Positions 8,981 through 17,486 of a stretch of DNA of 64,000 nt are shown here, one piece after another (the stretch's first letter is position 1; every line of letters begins with the position of its first letter). Origin of the DNA: Phytoactinopolyspora halotolerans (GTDB lineage Bacteria > Actinomycetota > Actinomycetes > Jiangellales > Jiangellaceae). The stretch spans positions 248,001-312,000 of the forward strand of contig NZ_JAAGOA010000001.1 in the NCBI RefSeq assembly GCF_010550675.1, read 5' to 3'. The notes below the pieces were generated by a model. That model did not search any database. It was not told the origin of the DNA and saw only the letters and a list, made by a program, of their open reading frames with translations. The translations under genes and the position numbers were made by a program.

Positions 8981-9127
8981 GTCTGACCTCCATTGCTCGT
9001 TCGTGGGATCGTGTCGGAGCGTTCGATCCCCAGCAGACCGCGATCACCGCCACCGGAGAAGGTCCCGTTTGTCGGGGGCATAACCTCAACCCCCCTCGCG
9101 TCGTGATCAGCGACTACCGTTGACGAC

Positions 9128-10051
9128 ATGGATCAGCAGCCCGGAAACCGCGGTGAGATCCGGGACTTCCTTGCCAGCCGACGCGCCAAAATCACCCCGG
9201 CGCAGGCCGGACTGCCGACCAGCGCCCGTCGCCGGGTCGCAGGCTTGCGGCGTGAGGAGGTCGCCGTCCTTGCCGGGGTGAGCACGGAGTGGTATACGCG
9301 GCTGGAGAAGGGGCACATCGGCGGCGTGTCCGAAGACGTTCTTGATGCGGTCGCTCGCGCCCTGCAATTGGACGACGACGAACGCACCTACCTGTTCGAC
9401 CTTGCCAGGTCATCGCGGCCGAAAAGTCGCATGCCGTCGTCGCGCCGCAGGGATGTCGAGGTCCCGCCTCGGGTCCAGTGGCTGCTCGACTCGATCACGA
9501 CGTCCGCAGCGTTCGTCCGCAACGGCCGCATGGACGTCGTCGCCAGCAACGCCCTGGACCGAGCCCTGTATGCGCCGATGTTCGACAGCGCCACCGTCGA
9601 CAAGCGTGGCCGCCCCAACATCGCCCGCTACATCTTCCTCGACCCCGGCGCAGAGAACTTCTTCGTTGACTGGGAAGCCGCCGGCAACGCTACCGCCGCC
9701 CTACTGCGCGCCGAGGCCGGGCGCGAACCCCGTGACCGGGCGCTGCGCGAACTCGTCGGCGAGCTGTCTACGCTCAGCCCCGTGTTCCGCAGCCAATGGG
9801 CCGCGCAGGACGTACGGATGCGCCTCGACGGCATCAAGCGGCTTCAGCACCCCGACGTCGGCCACCTGGAACTGACTTTCCAGTCCCTTGACCTGCCCCT
9901 GTCCGGCCGAGCCGTGCACGACCTGATCATCTACACCGCCGAGCCCGGCAGCGCGTCTGAAGACCGGCTCAAACTTCTCGCCATCTCGGCAGCCACGCAG
10001 TCTCGGGCGGCGCAGCCCGCCCGCCGCTCTCCTCAGCCCGGGCCGCTCTGA
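9128..10051 (+). CDS. Xre-type regulator with MmyB ligand-binding domain
   Basis: This is a DNA-binding regulator of the MmyB family. The N-terminal HTH (about 8-85) has the hallmark RRVAGLRREEVAVLAGVS followed by TEWYTRLEKG. The remainder is the MmyB-like ligand-binding domain (about 105-280), a PAS-like fold that binds fatty acid in the founding members. The 307 aa length is somewhat longer than usual because of an Arg/Pro tail. It is transcribed away from the aldo/keto reductase gene, so that gene is the likely target. The intergenic region contains a short G5/C5 imperfect palindrome (9074-9095), but the operator is not obvious. Confidence 0.92.
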   Translation: MDQQPGNRGEIRDFLASRRAKITPAQAGLPTSARRRVAGLRREEVAVLAGVSTEWYTRLEKGHIGGVSEDVLDAVARALQLDDDERTYLFDLARSSRPKSRMPSSRRRDVEVPPRVQWLLDSITTSAAFVRNGRMDVVASNALDRALYAPMFDSATVDKRGRPNIARYIFLDPGAENFFVDWEAAGNATAALLRAEAGREPRDRALRELVGELSTLSPVFRSQWAAQDVRMRLDGIKRLQHPDVGHLELTFQSLDLPLSGRAVHDLIIYTAEPGSASEDRLKLLAISAATQSRAAQPARRSPQPGPL

Positions 10052-10184
10052 TCCGTGGCGGTTCGCCCGGCCGAGAGGCCGGATGTGACCACAACCCCCT
10101 GCGGAGCCGAAACACGTGCTGGTAAAGCGCCGTATCTCTGGCGCCGGCGCCGAGTGGTGACCTTGGCGGGATGGACTTCGTTGG

Positions 10185-10751
10185 TCATTGGTTGTCGACG
10201 GACTGACTCAGCCGCGTGGCGTCGGGCCAGGCCATGCGTAGGCCGTGAGGAGTGCCGTTGAGCCGGGCCGGGTCTCCGCCGGGCGGCGGCACCGGCGCCG
10301 ACTCCACGTACGTGGCTCCGTACACGTGGTAGAACTGCTGCGCGGCGGTGTTCTGCTGCAAGACCCACAGGTACATCGCGTTTCCGGTCGCCCGGTCAAG
10401 GACAGCTTGCGCGGCGCGGGCCAGCAGCTGGGTACCGATGCCGGTCCGGTGCTGACTGTGGAGAACGTGCAGGTTGTCGACAAGGCTTCCCCACTTCGGG
10501 TCGTCGTCGAATGCGACGTGCACGAAGCCGACCAGTTGACCGTCGCGCTCGGCGAGAATGGTGTCGGTGTCGGTGTCGGTCGACGCGGCGAGTCTTGTCG
10601 ACCATCTGGCGCGAAGGTCGTCACCGACGTCGCCGTCGAGGTACGAATCGGCGTAGGCGCCCCGATAGTGCCGGCGCCAGCTGTCGGCGTGGAGTAGCGC
10701 GATCTGTTCGGCGTCATCCGCCCTGGCCGATCGGAACCGAAGCGGGTTCAT
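10185..10751 (-). CDS. GNAT family N-acetyltransferase
   Basis: This is a single-domain GNAT acyltransferase (188 aa) that transfers an acetyl group from acetyl-CoA to an unknown amine. The beta4/alpha3 acetyl-CoA-binding loop reads HRTGIGTQLLARA, preceded by the strand VDNLHVLHSQ. The downstream NTAAQQFYHVYGATYVE is the typical alpha4/beta7 segment. A short Thr-Asp repeat (TDTDTDT, from a GTCGGT hexamer run near 10560) sits in a loop and looks harmless. The C-terminal 35 residues extend beyond the core. It stands alone with no operon partner. Confidence 0.88.
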   Translation of the reverse strand: MNPLRFRSARADDAEQIALLHADSWRRHYRGAYADSYLDGDVGDDLRARWSTRLAASTDTDTDTILAERDGQLVGFVHVAFDDDPKWGSLVDNLHVLHSQHRTGIGTQLLARAAQAVLDRATGNAMYLWVLQQNTAAQQFYHVYGATYVESAPVPPPGGDPARLNGTPHGLRMAWPDATRLSQSVDNQ

Positions 10752-10963
10752 GATCCATACGCTATACCGATGCGTGTGGTGGTCTTCAGCACGCTACTCG
10801 GACGCGGAAGCTTGTGCATTGTCGATCTGGAGCGGGAAGCCGGGGAAGCTCCCGGTAATCTGAGCCGTAGCGTCGCGTGTCGGTGGCAGACCGTGTCAGG
10901 CATGGAGGCGCCGGACTGAAGGGAGCATGACGATCGTGATCGTCGTCCCTTCGCCTTTCACCC

Positions 10964-11434
10964 GTGGGTGAGGGCGAGAAGACCAGGTTGGTTGCCTGGA
11001 GCCGAGAGCTGCGCACTGTCCACGACAGGCTGCGTGAAGCATTGAGAGTGACCCGGCAAGCCGTGTCCGCAGGCGCGCCGGCGGAGCCGTCGACACGAGA
11101 CCTGCTGCTGTTCTGTCGCGGGTTCTGCACCGCCCTGACCGCCCACCACGAGGGCGAAGACCGTGCCCTGTTCCCCGCGATCGCCGAACAGCACCCCGAG
11201 CTCCGCGAAACGCTACACAATCTGCAGCAGGACCACTCGATGATTGCGCATCTGCTGGTCGAGCTGGAGGCCGCCGTGGCCCGTGCCGCCTCGCCCACGG
11301 AATTGGACCGGCATCTGGAAGGGGTGGCTGCGATCATGGAGTCGCACTTCAGGTACGAAGAACGCCGACTCCTCTCGGTGCTCGAGACCTTGGCGCTGGA
11401 CGCGGATCCCGACTTCGTGCTGGGACCTTTGTGA
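10964..11434 (+). CDS. Hemerythrin domain-containing protein
   Basis: This is a four-helix non-haem di-iron protein that may bind oxygen or nitric oxide or sense redox state. The iron-ligand pattern is present: His in ELRTVHDRL, HHEGE (TAHHEGEDRALFP), His in LQQDHSMIAHLL, and HFRYEE near residue 129. The 156 aa length is normal for single-domain bacterial hemerythrins. The start is uncertain: the GTG at 10964 is the first in frame but has no clear ribosome binding site, and the core would be intact with a start a few codons later. No flanking partner gene indicates the role. Confidence 0.85.
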   Translation: MGEGEKTRLVAWSRELRTVHDRLREALRVTRQAVSAGAPAEPSTRDLLLFCRGFCTALTAHHEGEDRALFPAIAEQHPELRETLHNLQQDHSMIAHLLVELEAAVARAASPTELDRHLEGVAAIMESHFRYEERRLLSVLETLALDADPDFVLGPL

Positions 11435-11486
11435 TCGCCCCGGCACGCGACAAGGACACGGCGCCCTGCGCGTGTCTCCCGCTCGG

Positions 11487-11972
11487 TCAGCGGCGGAGGA
11501 TCTTTGCTGCCACACCGAGGACGGCGAACAGCGGACCTTGCACGATGGGTGGCGGTTTCGTCAGGCGCATCTCTGCAGAGTGCGCACGCACGACGGGAGC
11601 GAGGTCGAGCAGCGAACCGCCGCGCCTGTGGGCGTCCGCCAACCCGGCGAAGAGCTGCTCGGTGCGCAGGGCGGGCGCCGTCTGCCAGATGGCGCGGGTA
11701 CGACCTTCGGCCGCGGCCATCGCGTGCTCGACGCCGCGCGGGATGTCGAAAACGTCGCCCGCCCGCATCAGCCGTTCCGCGCCGCCAATGAGCACCCTCA
11801 GTGCACCCTCGACGACTTCGAAGTGCTCGTCCTGCGCAGGGTGCAGGTGTGTGGGTGGCATTTTCGCAGCGCTCACCCAGGTTGACTCCACCTCCAGCAT
11901 CGTGCCGCCCGTGTCGGCAGTGGACTGGCGGACCGTCAACGTCTGGTGCTCAGAGATGCGGTACCTGATCAT
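11487..11972 (-). CDS. Cupin domain-containing protein
   Basis: This is a small beta-barrel protein (161 aa) of the RmlC-like cupin superfamily. The metal-binding motif 1 reads THLHPAQDEHFEVVEG, with His, His and Glu ligands. Motif 2 (GDVFDIPRGVEHAM) supplies the last His. The C-terminal third is helical and extends the cupin core. The ATG at 11972 is chosen because GAGAGG lies about 10 nt upstream; the frame stays open to an ATG at 12011, which lacks a binding site. Function (enzyme, sugar binding or regulation) cannot be assigned. Confidence 0.86.
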   Translation of the reverse strand: MIRYRISEHQTLTVRQSTADTGGTMLEVESTWVSAAKMPPTHLHPAQDEHFEVVEGALRVLIGGAERLMRAGDVFDIPRGVEHAMAAAEGRTRAIWQTAPALRTEQLFAGLADAHRRGGSLLDLAPVVRAHSAEMRLTKPPPIVQGPLFAVLGVAAKILRR

Positions 11973-12092
11973 TGTCGGCGCGCCTCTCGTGAATAGATCG
12001 TCTCGGCCCATTATCGCCGCAACCCACGCCTGGGGCTGAGACCGCAGCCAGTTCAGTCCTGGGGAGCGGTCCCCCGACCAGCGCCTGGCGGT

Positions 12093-12563
12093 TCAGCGGC
12101 CTTGACGGCCGAGCGCATTGTCGATACCGCGGTTGGCCAACTCGTCGGCCCTCTCGTTGCCAGGGTTCCCGGCATGGCCTTTGACCCAGAGCCACTCGAC
12201 TTGATGTCTGCTGGCGGCACCCTCGAGCTGCCGCCACAGGTCGGCGTTCCTCACGGGTTTCTTCTCGGCAGTCATCCAGCCGTTGCGTTGCCACCCGGCC
12301 AGCCATCTTGTGATGCCGTTGCGGAGGTATGAGCTGTCGGTATGGATGCGCACGACGGCCGGTCGCGTGAGCGCCATCAATGCTTGAATCGCCGCCATGA
12401 GTTCCATGCGGTTGTTGGTGGTGTCGCCTGGTTCGCCGCCGAAGAGTTCCTTGCGGTGCTTGCCGTACTGCAGGACCGCACCCCAGCCTCCAGGGCCGGG
12501 GTTTCCACGGCACGCTCCGTCCGTATAGATCTCCACGACGTTGCGGTCAGCCTTACCTGGCAC
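12093..12563 (-). CDS. rnhA: Ribonuclease HI
   Basis: This enzyme degrades the RNA strand of RNA-DNA hybrids in the cytoplasm. All four catalytic acids are visible: Asp in [16 protein letters not shown], Glu in NNRMELMAA, Asp in [12 protein letters not shown], and Asp in NERADELA. The basic protrusion and handle region ([20 protein letters not shown]) is present, so this is the bacterial type HI rather than a minimal form. The GTG at 12563 gives 156 aa, the standard size; the open frame continues upstream to 12686 but that part has no homology features. Confidence 0.96.
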   Translation of the reverse strand: MPGKADRNVVEIYTDGACRGNPGPGGWGAVLQYGKHRKELFGGEPGDTTNNRMELMAAIQALMALTRPAVVRIHTDSSYLRNGITRWLAGWQRNGWMTAEKKPVRNADLWRQLEGAASRHQVEWLWVKGHAGNPGNERADELANRGIDNALGRQGR

Positions 12564-12707
12564 ACGCCTAACGTATCGAGAAGCGCTGCGCGCTCTCCCC
12601 CGGAGGTCGACGCTTCTTTCCTCGGCGGCGCAACCACGCACTCTGTCGGTACCCGCTGATAGGCATGACGGTAGACGGCGCTGCACCCTTGGAGGGGCGG
12701 ATTCGAG

Positions 12708-13520
12708 ATGGCCACGGCGACTGAAACCACTGATCAGGGCAGACCGCGGGTCGTGGTCTCGGTGGGGATGTCGGTGGACGCGCGCGTCACACTCAGCCGC
12801 GATCGTTTACTCATGGACCAGGACACCGGGCGGATCTGGGCATCCTTATGGCCCGCTGGCTCCCACGCGCTCGGGGACGTGCGTTCATCGCTGATCGCCG
12901 ATCTCTACCGACCGCAGGCTGTGCTCGAGGGGAGCGGTTCGCTCGTTCACGATTCGGCTGGTCCACTGACCGGGCTATCGATGGAGATCGACGAGCCGGC
13001 AGCCGAGCTTTTCACCGACTTCCTGCCCGAAGAGGTCGTCGGTCGGCCAGGGCACGAGATGTGGTTCACAGTGGTCGACAGCCGCGGGCGAGTGCATTGG
13101 CATACGAAGAGTAACGGAGAGTACGACGCTCTGGTGCTCGTGGCTCGTGCCACACCGCCGGAGTACCTTTCCTACCTTCGCCGGGAACGCATCTCCTACC
13201 TGGTCGCGGGTGAGACACGGGTCGATCTGGCTGCGGCGCTCCGCCGGATGCGGGATCGGTTGGGTGTCACCTGCGTGATGTCCACGGCCGGAGGCGGGCT
13301 CAACGGTGCGTTGCTCCGAGCCGGACTCATCGATGAGATTCACCTTTCTGTGTGCCCTGCGGCCATTGGCGGGCGAGGAACACCGACGGTGTTCGACGGC
13401 CCGGAGCTCGCCCACGGCGAGTCGCCCACTCGGTTGCGACTGCTGACCGCTCAGGTGGAGACCGACGGTACTCTCTGGTTGCGGTACGACGTCGTCCACG
13501 ACGGCTCATCGGGCCCGTGA
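12708..13520 (+). CDS. RibD C-terminal-like (dihydrofolate reductase fold) protein
   Basis: This protein belongs to the RibD_C/DHFR-like reductase family, which uses NADPH to reduce pteridine- or pyrimidine-type rings. The pattern is seen in [18 protein letters not shown] near the N-terminus, followed by the central segment [22 protein letters not shown] and the nucleotide-binding [37 protein letters not shown] region (recognised by its GGGLNGALL and PAAIGG parts). It is longer (270 aa) than typical stand-alone members, with an insert around 60-110. There is no riboflavin operon nearby, so a role in riboflavin synthesis is unlikely; many actinobacterial homologues are of unknown substrate. 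Confidence 0.85.
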   Translation: MATATETTDQGRPRVVVSVGMSVDARVTLSRDRLLMDQDTGRIWASLWPAGSHALGDVRSSLIADLYRPQAVLEGSGSLVHDSAGPLTGLSMEIDEPAAELFTDFLPEEVVGRPGHEMWFTVVDSRGRVHWHTKSNGEYDALVLVARATPPEYLSYLRRERISYLVAGETRVDLAAALRRMRDRLGVTCVMSTAGGGLNGALLRAGLIDEIHLSVCPAAIGGRGTPTVFDGPELAHGESPTRLRLLTAQVETDGTLWLRYDVVHDGSSGP

Positions 13521-13552
13521 ATCACCACCGTGCCGTGGTCTCCGGCGGGCGC

Positions 13553-13816
13553 TCAGTCGGTCTTACTGCCTTGTCGGTTGGACATACCTTCGGCCACGCC
13601 GATCAGCAGTACCGCGGCGATGACAGCCACGACGAAGCCGAGGAAATTCAGCTCGAAGATGTCGCCTGTGCCGAGCAAGTTGGCGACCGTGCCGCCGATG
13701 ACCGAACCGACCAGGCCGAGCAGCAACGTCGCGAGGATGCCGAGGTCTTGTTTGCCACGCTTGATGAGCCGGGCGAGCGCTCCGATGATCAACCCGGCCA
13801 CGAGGAATCCGATCAC
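13553..13816 (-). CDS. GlsB/YeaQ/YmgE family membrane protein
   Basis: This is a small (87 aa) integral membrane protein of the transglycosylase-associated (YeaQ/YmgE) family, often stress induced. Three hydrophobic helices are visible (about 2-14, 27-46 and 57-76). The Gly-rich motifs (FLVAGLIIGALARLI and LLGLVGSVIGG) match the family. A GTG at 13816 starts it. The molecular role is unknown in the family as a whole; the gene stands alone between convergent and divergent neighbours. Confidence 0.9.
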   Translation of the reverse strand: MIGFLVAGLIIGALARLIKRGKQDLGILATLLLGLVGSVIGGTVANLLGTGDIFELNFLGFVVAVIAAVLLIGVAEGMSNRQGSKTD

Positions 13817-13929
13817 GTCTCTACTCCCATCATCCGCTCCGCTCCTGCCGTCAGTATGGCGGCTGCGGCGTCACACGACCTCCGTCTTCGGCGAGTCGTT
13901 GACACCGTGTCGCTGTACTGTCCTTACCC

Positions 13930-15042
13930 ATGACGGCTCAGTTGACCACCCGGGGCCTGAATCGGACGCTGCTGAAACGGCAGCTGCTGCTGGCGCGGGA
14001 GACTCGTGCGGCCGAAGACGCCATCGAGCACCTCGTCGGCTTGCAGGCGCAGAATCCGCTGGACCCGCACTATGCGCTGTGGTCTCGGTTGACCGGGTTC
14101 GCGCACGATCACCTCGACCGGCTACTCGTCGACCGGCGGACAGTTCGATGTTGGCCGATGCGCCGGACCGTCCATCTGGTGACCGCCCGGGACGCTCGTG
14201 TGCTGTTGCCCCTGACGAGACCCGTTGCGGAACGTGCGTTGCGTGGCACCTTCGGTCGTCAGCTGGACGGGCTGAACCTCGACGAGATCGCCGAGATGGG
14301 GCGGAAGCTTCTGGAGGAAGAACCCCGATCCATGGGTGAACTCATCCCGCACCTGTCGGAGCGCTGGCCGGAGCGAGACCGGCAGGCTCTTGGCTACGCG
14401 GCGACCATCCCGCTGCCGCTGGTCCAGCTCCCGCCACGCGGGCTGTGGGGCCAGACCGGCAAGGCCGTGCTCACCCTGGCCGAGGTCTGGTTGGGAACCC
14501 CGTTGGAGAGTGACCCCGCTCCGGACGAGATCGTCCTGCGCTACCTAGCCGCCTTCGGCCCGGCCGGCACCGCCGATATCCGGACCTGGTCAGGTCTGAC
14601 CGGAATCAAGGAGATCACGGAACGGCTGCGGCCGCGTTTGCGGACCTTTCGCGACGAGAACGGGCGCGAGCTGTTCGATGTGCCCGACGCGCCGCATGCC
14701 GACTCCGATGTGGAGGCACCGCCGCGGTTTCTGCCGGAGTTCGACAACGTGTTCCTCTCCCACAATGACCGGGCCCGAATCGTCAGTCCCCGCGTGCGGC
14801 GGGTCGGATCGATCACGACTGCGCGCACGGTCCGCAAGCTCCTCATCGACGGGTTCGTCGATGCCGAATGGAGTTTCACCACGGCGGATGGAAACACGAC
14901 GTTGACCATCCAGCCGTACCGGTCGCTCGCCGCCGCCGAGCAGGAAGCCGTCGCCGCCGAGGGCGCTGGACTTCTCGAGTTCGCGGCTCCCGCTGATCGG
15001 CACGACATCGTCATCCTTCCACCGGCTTCCCCGGACCGGTAG
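13930..15042 (+). CDS. Winged-helix protein of the AlkZ/YcaQ (HTH_42) family
   Basis: Members of this family include DNA glycosylases that remove alkylated or cross-linked bases (AlkZ, YcaQ). The 370 aa product has the tandem winged-helix layout and the family segment IEHLVGLQAQNPLDPHYALW. There a Gln-x-Gln (QAQ) sits where known glycosylases have their catalytic QxQ or QxD. Later segments (WPMRRTVHLVTARD and VFLSHNDRARI) also match. By motif, base-excision repair is plausible, but many actinobacterial paralogues are uncharacterised. The ATG at 13930 follows a short leader. It is the first gene of a probable rightward series that continues with the peptidase and HAD genes. Confidence 0.85.
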   Translation: MTAQLTTRGLNRTLLKRQLLLARETRAAEDAIEHLVGLQAQNPLDPHYALWSRLTGFAHDHLDRLLVDRRTVRCWPMRRTVHLVTARDARVLLPLTRPVAERALRGTFGRQLDGLNLDEIAEMGRKLLEEEPRSMGELIPHLSERWPERDRQALGYAATIPLPLVQLPPRGLWGQTGKAVLTLAEVWLGTPLESDPAPDEIVLRYLAAFGPAGTADIRTWSGLTGIKEITERLRPRLRTFRDENGRELFDVPDAPHADSDVEAPPRFLPEFDNVFLSHNDRARIVSPRVRRVGSITTARTVRKLLIDGFVDAEWSFTTADGNTTLTIQPYRSLAAAEQEAVAAEGAGLLEFAAPADRHDIVILPPASPDR

Positions 15043-15159
15043 CTTCTCGACTGCGTCGATGGCACGAGGCCTGCAATTGCCGCCCCACGGACGAGACGGG
15101 CCGCGCGGCTGGGCGTGTGCGCCCGGGCTTTCGGGTGCCCGGTGGCAGACTCACGCCTT

Positions 15160-16128
15160 ATGGTCGCCGCGGACGGTCTCACAGAGTTTCGCCAATCCAC
15201 CACCAGGCTTCCGCCAGCGTCGGACGACGTACTCACCTGGCCGCGTCTCGAGGCGGGGGATCGAGTCCGGTTCGTCTCTCCCGCGAGTCCGCCGTCCCGG
15301 GAGCATGTCGACCAGATGGTCGAGCTGCTGACCGGCTGGGGGCTGCGGCCGGAGATCGGTGATCACGCCTTCGATCAGGTCGGCTACTTGGCCGGCACGG
15401 ACGAGCAGCGGCTGGCCGATCTCGATGATGCCTTCCGCGACCCCGGCGTTCGAGCCGTCTTCGCGACGCGTGGCGGCAAGGGCGCCTACCGGATCTCCCA
15501 CCAGATGGACTTCGCGGCGGTGCGACGCGACCCGAAGCCTCTGATCGGGTTCAGCGACATCACCATCATGCACATGGCGCTGTGGAAATTCTGCCGTCTC
15601 GGAGGTGTGCACGGCTATGCCGGCGCGGAGCGTACCCGTCACGCGCTCATGACAACTGATCCGATCGTGATCTGTGCTGATCCCGATGCTTTGTCGGCGG
15701 CAACCACGACGGCCGGCACAGCCACCGGTTTCCTGCTGGGTGGCAACCTCGGCACTGTACGGACGTCGCTGGGATGCGAGCTTCCGTCGCTCGACGGGGC
15801 GATCTGGCTCGTCGAAGATCTCATGGGCACCGGCCTGGGCGAGATCGACCGGGAGCTGACCCAGCTGTTGAAGTCGGGTGCGCTGGACGGCGTACGTGGC
15901 GTCGCCGTGGGGCATTTCACCGGCTTCGAGGCTACGCACGAGGATGAGACGCTCGGCGGATGGACGGTCGTCGACGTGTTGAACGAACGCCTGTCGCACC
16001 TCGGTGTCCCCGTGCTGGGCGGGCTGCCTCTCGGACATGGTGACAAAGCGTGGTCCGTGCCGCTGGGCGAGATAGCGACGATCGACGCCGGCGCCGGGAC
16101 CCTGACCGTGCGGCCGGTGTTTCGTTGA
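15160..16128 (+). CDS. LD-carboxypeptidase (peptidase family S66)
   Basis: S66 enzymes cut the L,D bond between meso-DAP and the terminal D-Ala of murein tetrapeptides during cell-wall recycling; some relatives (MccF type) hydrolyse other acyl-amino compounds. The catalytic triad is visible: Ser in LIGFSDITIMH, Glu in IWLVEDLMGTG, His in LPLGHGDKAWS. The early motif FATRGGKGAYRI matches the conserved RGGxGxxR segment. The ATG at 15160 gives 322 aa; the frame is open upstream to 15115 but that extension lacks family features. The physiological substrate (murein or an antibiotic-like compound) is not decided by sequence. Confidence 0.92.
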   Translation: MVAADGLTEFRQSTTRLPPASDDVLTWPRLEAGDRVRFVSPASPPSREHVDQMVELLTGWGLRPEIGDHAFDQVGYLAGTDEQRLADLDDAFRDPGVRAVFATRGGKGAYRISHQMDFAAVRRDPKPLIGFSDITIMHMALWKFCRLGGVHGYAGAERTRHALMTTDPIVICADPDALSAATTTAGTATGFLLGGNLGTVRTSLGCELPSLDGAIWLVEDLMGTGLGEIDRELTQLLKSGALDGVRGVAVGHFTGFEATHEDETLGGWTVVDVLNERLSHLGVPVLGGLPLGHGDKAWSVPLGEIATIDAGAGTLTVRPVFR

Positions 16129-16200
16129 CGGCCGATGGTGCGCGACGCGAACAGTGCAGTTAGGCCGAATGGGGCGATGCACTCCTATGGTGCACCGTAT

Positions 16201-16860
16201 ATGGTCGTGCCCGTGAGTCTGCTCCTCGTGGATCTCGACGACACCTTGATCGACCGGACGGCTGCCGTGCGTGCGTGGCTGGAAGGGTTCATCGGCGACG
16301 TCGGCGCTCCGATATCGGACGTCGACTACTTGCTCGACATCGACGCGGGCGCACGTGGCCTGGCGGTCGAGTTCGCGCGGACTCTGCAAGAGCGCTACGG
16401 TCTCGGTCGACCGATCGAGGACATCGCCGAGGACATCCGGGCCGGTGTGCTCGACGGGATCGAGTTGACCCCTGCGGATCGGCAGGCGCTCGAGGCCGTC
16501 CGTGCGGCCGGCTGGTCGACCGTCGTCGTCACCAACGGAGGCGTCGCGAGCCAAGAACGCAAGATCCGGAGCAGCGGTATCGACCAATTGGTCGACGGGT
16601 GGATCGTATCCGCAGCGGTGGACGTCTGGAAGCCGGACCCACTCATCTTCGAGCTCGCGGCGAAACGCGCCGGAAGACCGCTCGCCGACGCGTGGATGAT
16701 CGGCGACAACCCGGAGGCGGACATCGCCGGCGCCCACAATGCGGGCATCTCCAGCGTATGGCTGCACCACGGTCGGCCGTGGCCCGATCTGCCATACCGG
16801 CCCACCCGCTCCGCGGACAGCTGCGCGGACGCCATCCGATCAGTGCTCGCCGACGGCTGA
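16201..16860 (+). CDS. HAD-superfamily hydrolase
   Basis: This is a phosphatase-type HAD enzyme with an alpha-helical cap. The four motifs are present: DxDxT in LLVDLDDTLID (nucleophile and acid Asp), motif II Thr in VVVTNGG, the Lys in VWKPDPLIF, and motif IV in MIGDNPEADIAGA. The length of about 219 aa and the cap between motifs I and II place it in the subfamily I group with pyrophosphatase- or phosphoglycolate-like members; the substrate is unknown. Start choice: ATG at 16201 or GTG at 16213; the open frame reaches 16135 but that part is not conserved-looking. Confidence 0.9.
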   Translation: MVVPVSLLLVDLDDTLIDRTAAVRAWLEGFIGDVGAPISDVDYLLDIDAGARGLAVEFARTLQERYGLGRPIEDIAEDIRAGVLDGIELTPADRQALEAVRAAGWSTVVVTNGGVASQERKIRSSGIDQLVDGWIVSAAVDVWKPDPLIFELAAKRAGRPLADAWMIGDNPEADIAGAHNAGISSVWLHHGRPWPDLPYRPTRSADSCADAIRSVLADG

Positions 16861-16999
16861 CGTCGTTGTCTCAGGTAACGCATGTCGTCGTCACGAGCGT
16901 TCCAAGCGTTACGCCAGCCAACGAGGTAGGAGTCATGGTCGCCGACCGGCGGTAGCATTCCGGGATCGGGCCGGCTCGTCTAGCGTTCGGGACAAGGGA

Positions 17000-17026
17000 T
17001 GTCGAGAATGCGCCGCGTGCTCCGAT
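17000..17026 (+). promoter_or_regulatory. Candidate ECF42-dependent promoter
   Basis: TGTCGA at 17000-17005 is followed after exactly 17 bp by CGAT at 17023-17026, about 50 bp before the DGPF gene. ECF42 sigma factors have been reported to recognise TGTCGA at -35 and a CGA-type -10, and to act mainly on their linked DGPF genes. The placement directly upstream of the DGPF/sigma pair supports autoregulation. Confidence 0.55.
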
Positions 17027-17075
17027 GTAACCACAAGAGCGCTGACGAGGGCGCGGTACCGAGAGGAGCCGGAAC

Positions 17076-17486
17076 ATGAAGTACATGCTGCTGATGACCT
17101 ACGGTGTGCCAGCGGATGTGGACGAGAAGCACGGTGAGATCAGCACGTGGCCGCCGGAAGACATCAAGGCGCACCACCAGTTCCAGCGTGATATGAATCA
17201 GGAGCTCGTCGATTCCGGTGAGCTCGCCGACGCCCAAGGGCTAGCCAGCCCGGAACAGGCCAAGATCGTCCGGTTCGCCGGGCACGGTGCGCCGGTCGTC
17301 ACGGACGGTCCGTTTCCGGAGTCCAAGGAGCTCCTGGCCGGGTATCGCATCGTGGACGTGGAGTCGGAGCAGCGCGCGATCGACATCGCCGCGAAGATGT
17401 CGGCCGCGCCCGGACGTGGCGGTGAGCCGCTCAACCTCCCGATCGAGGTCCGCCAGGTGATGTCCGCCCCGGACGTGGACGTGTGA
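17076..17486 (+). CDS. YCII-related DGPF domain protein
   Basis: This is a small cytoplasmic protein (136 aa) of the DGPF/YCII-like family that accompanies ECF42 sigma factors. It begins MKYMLLMTYG and contains the name-giving motif in VVTDGPFPESKELLAGYRIVDVES. The conserved YCII-like fold is shared with DUF1330-type ferredoxin-like proteins. A GAGAGGAGCC ribosome site precedes the ATG. The stop overlaps the GTG of the sigma factor gene (GTGA). Its biochemical role is unknown; it is the usual target and partner of ECF42. Confidence 0.93.
   Translation: MKYMLLMTYGVPADVDEKHGEISTWPPEDIKAHHQFQRDMNQELVDSGELADAQGLASPEQAKIVRFAGHGAPVVTDGPFPESKELLAGYRIVDVESEQRAIDIAAKMSAAPGRGGEPLNLPIEVRQVMSAPDVDV

Noticed and set aside
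9074-9095. GGGGG...CCCCC imperfect palindrome between the aldo/keto reductase and the MmyB regulator as an operator
   Set aside because: Only the runs of G and C pair, which is weak evidence in a GC-rich genome.
10545-10600. GTCGGT hexamer run as a possible phase-variable tract
   Set aside because: The unit is a multiple of three, only about three copies long, and encodes a Thr-Asp loop in an intact GNAT gene.
13899-13921. Consensus TTGACA before the AlkZ-like gene as a promoter
   Set aside because: The nearest -10-like box (TACTGT, 13916) is only 11 bp away and no better one lies at 16-18 bp.
15151-16770. A 539-codon open frame on the minus strand across the S66 peptidase and HAD genes
   Set aside because: It has no recognisable domain, is His/Arg/Gln-rich in the way antisense frames of GC-rich genes are, and the opposite strand carries two well-supported enzymes.
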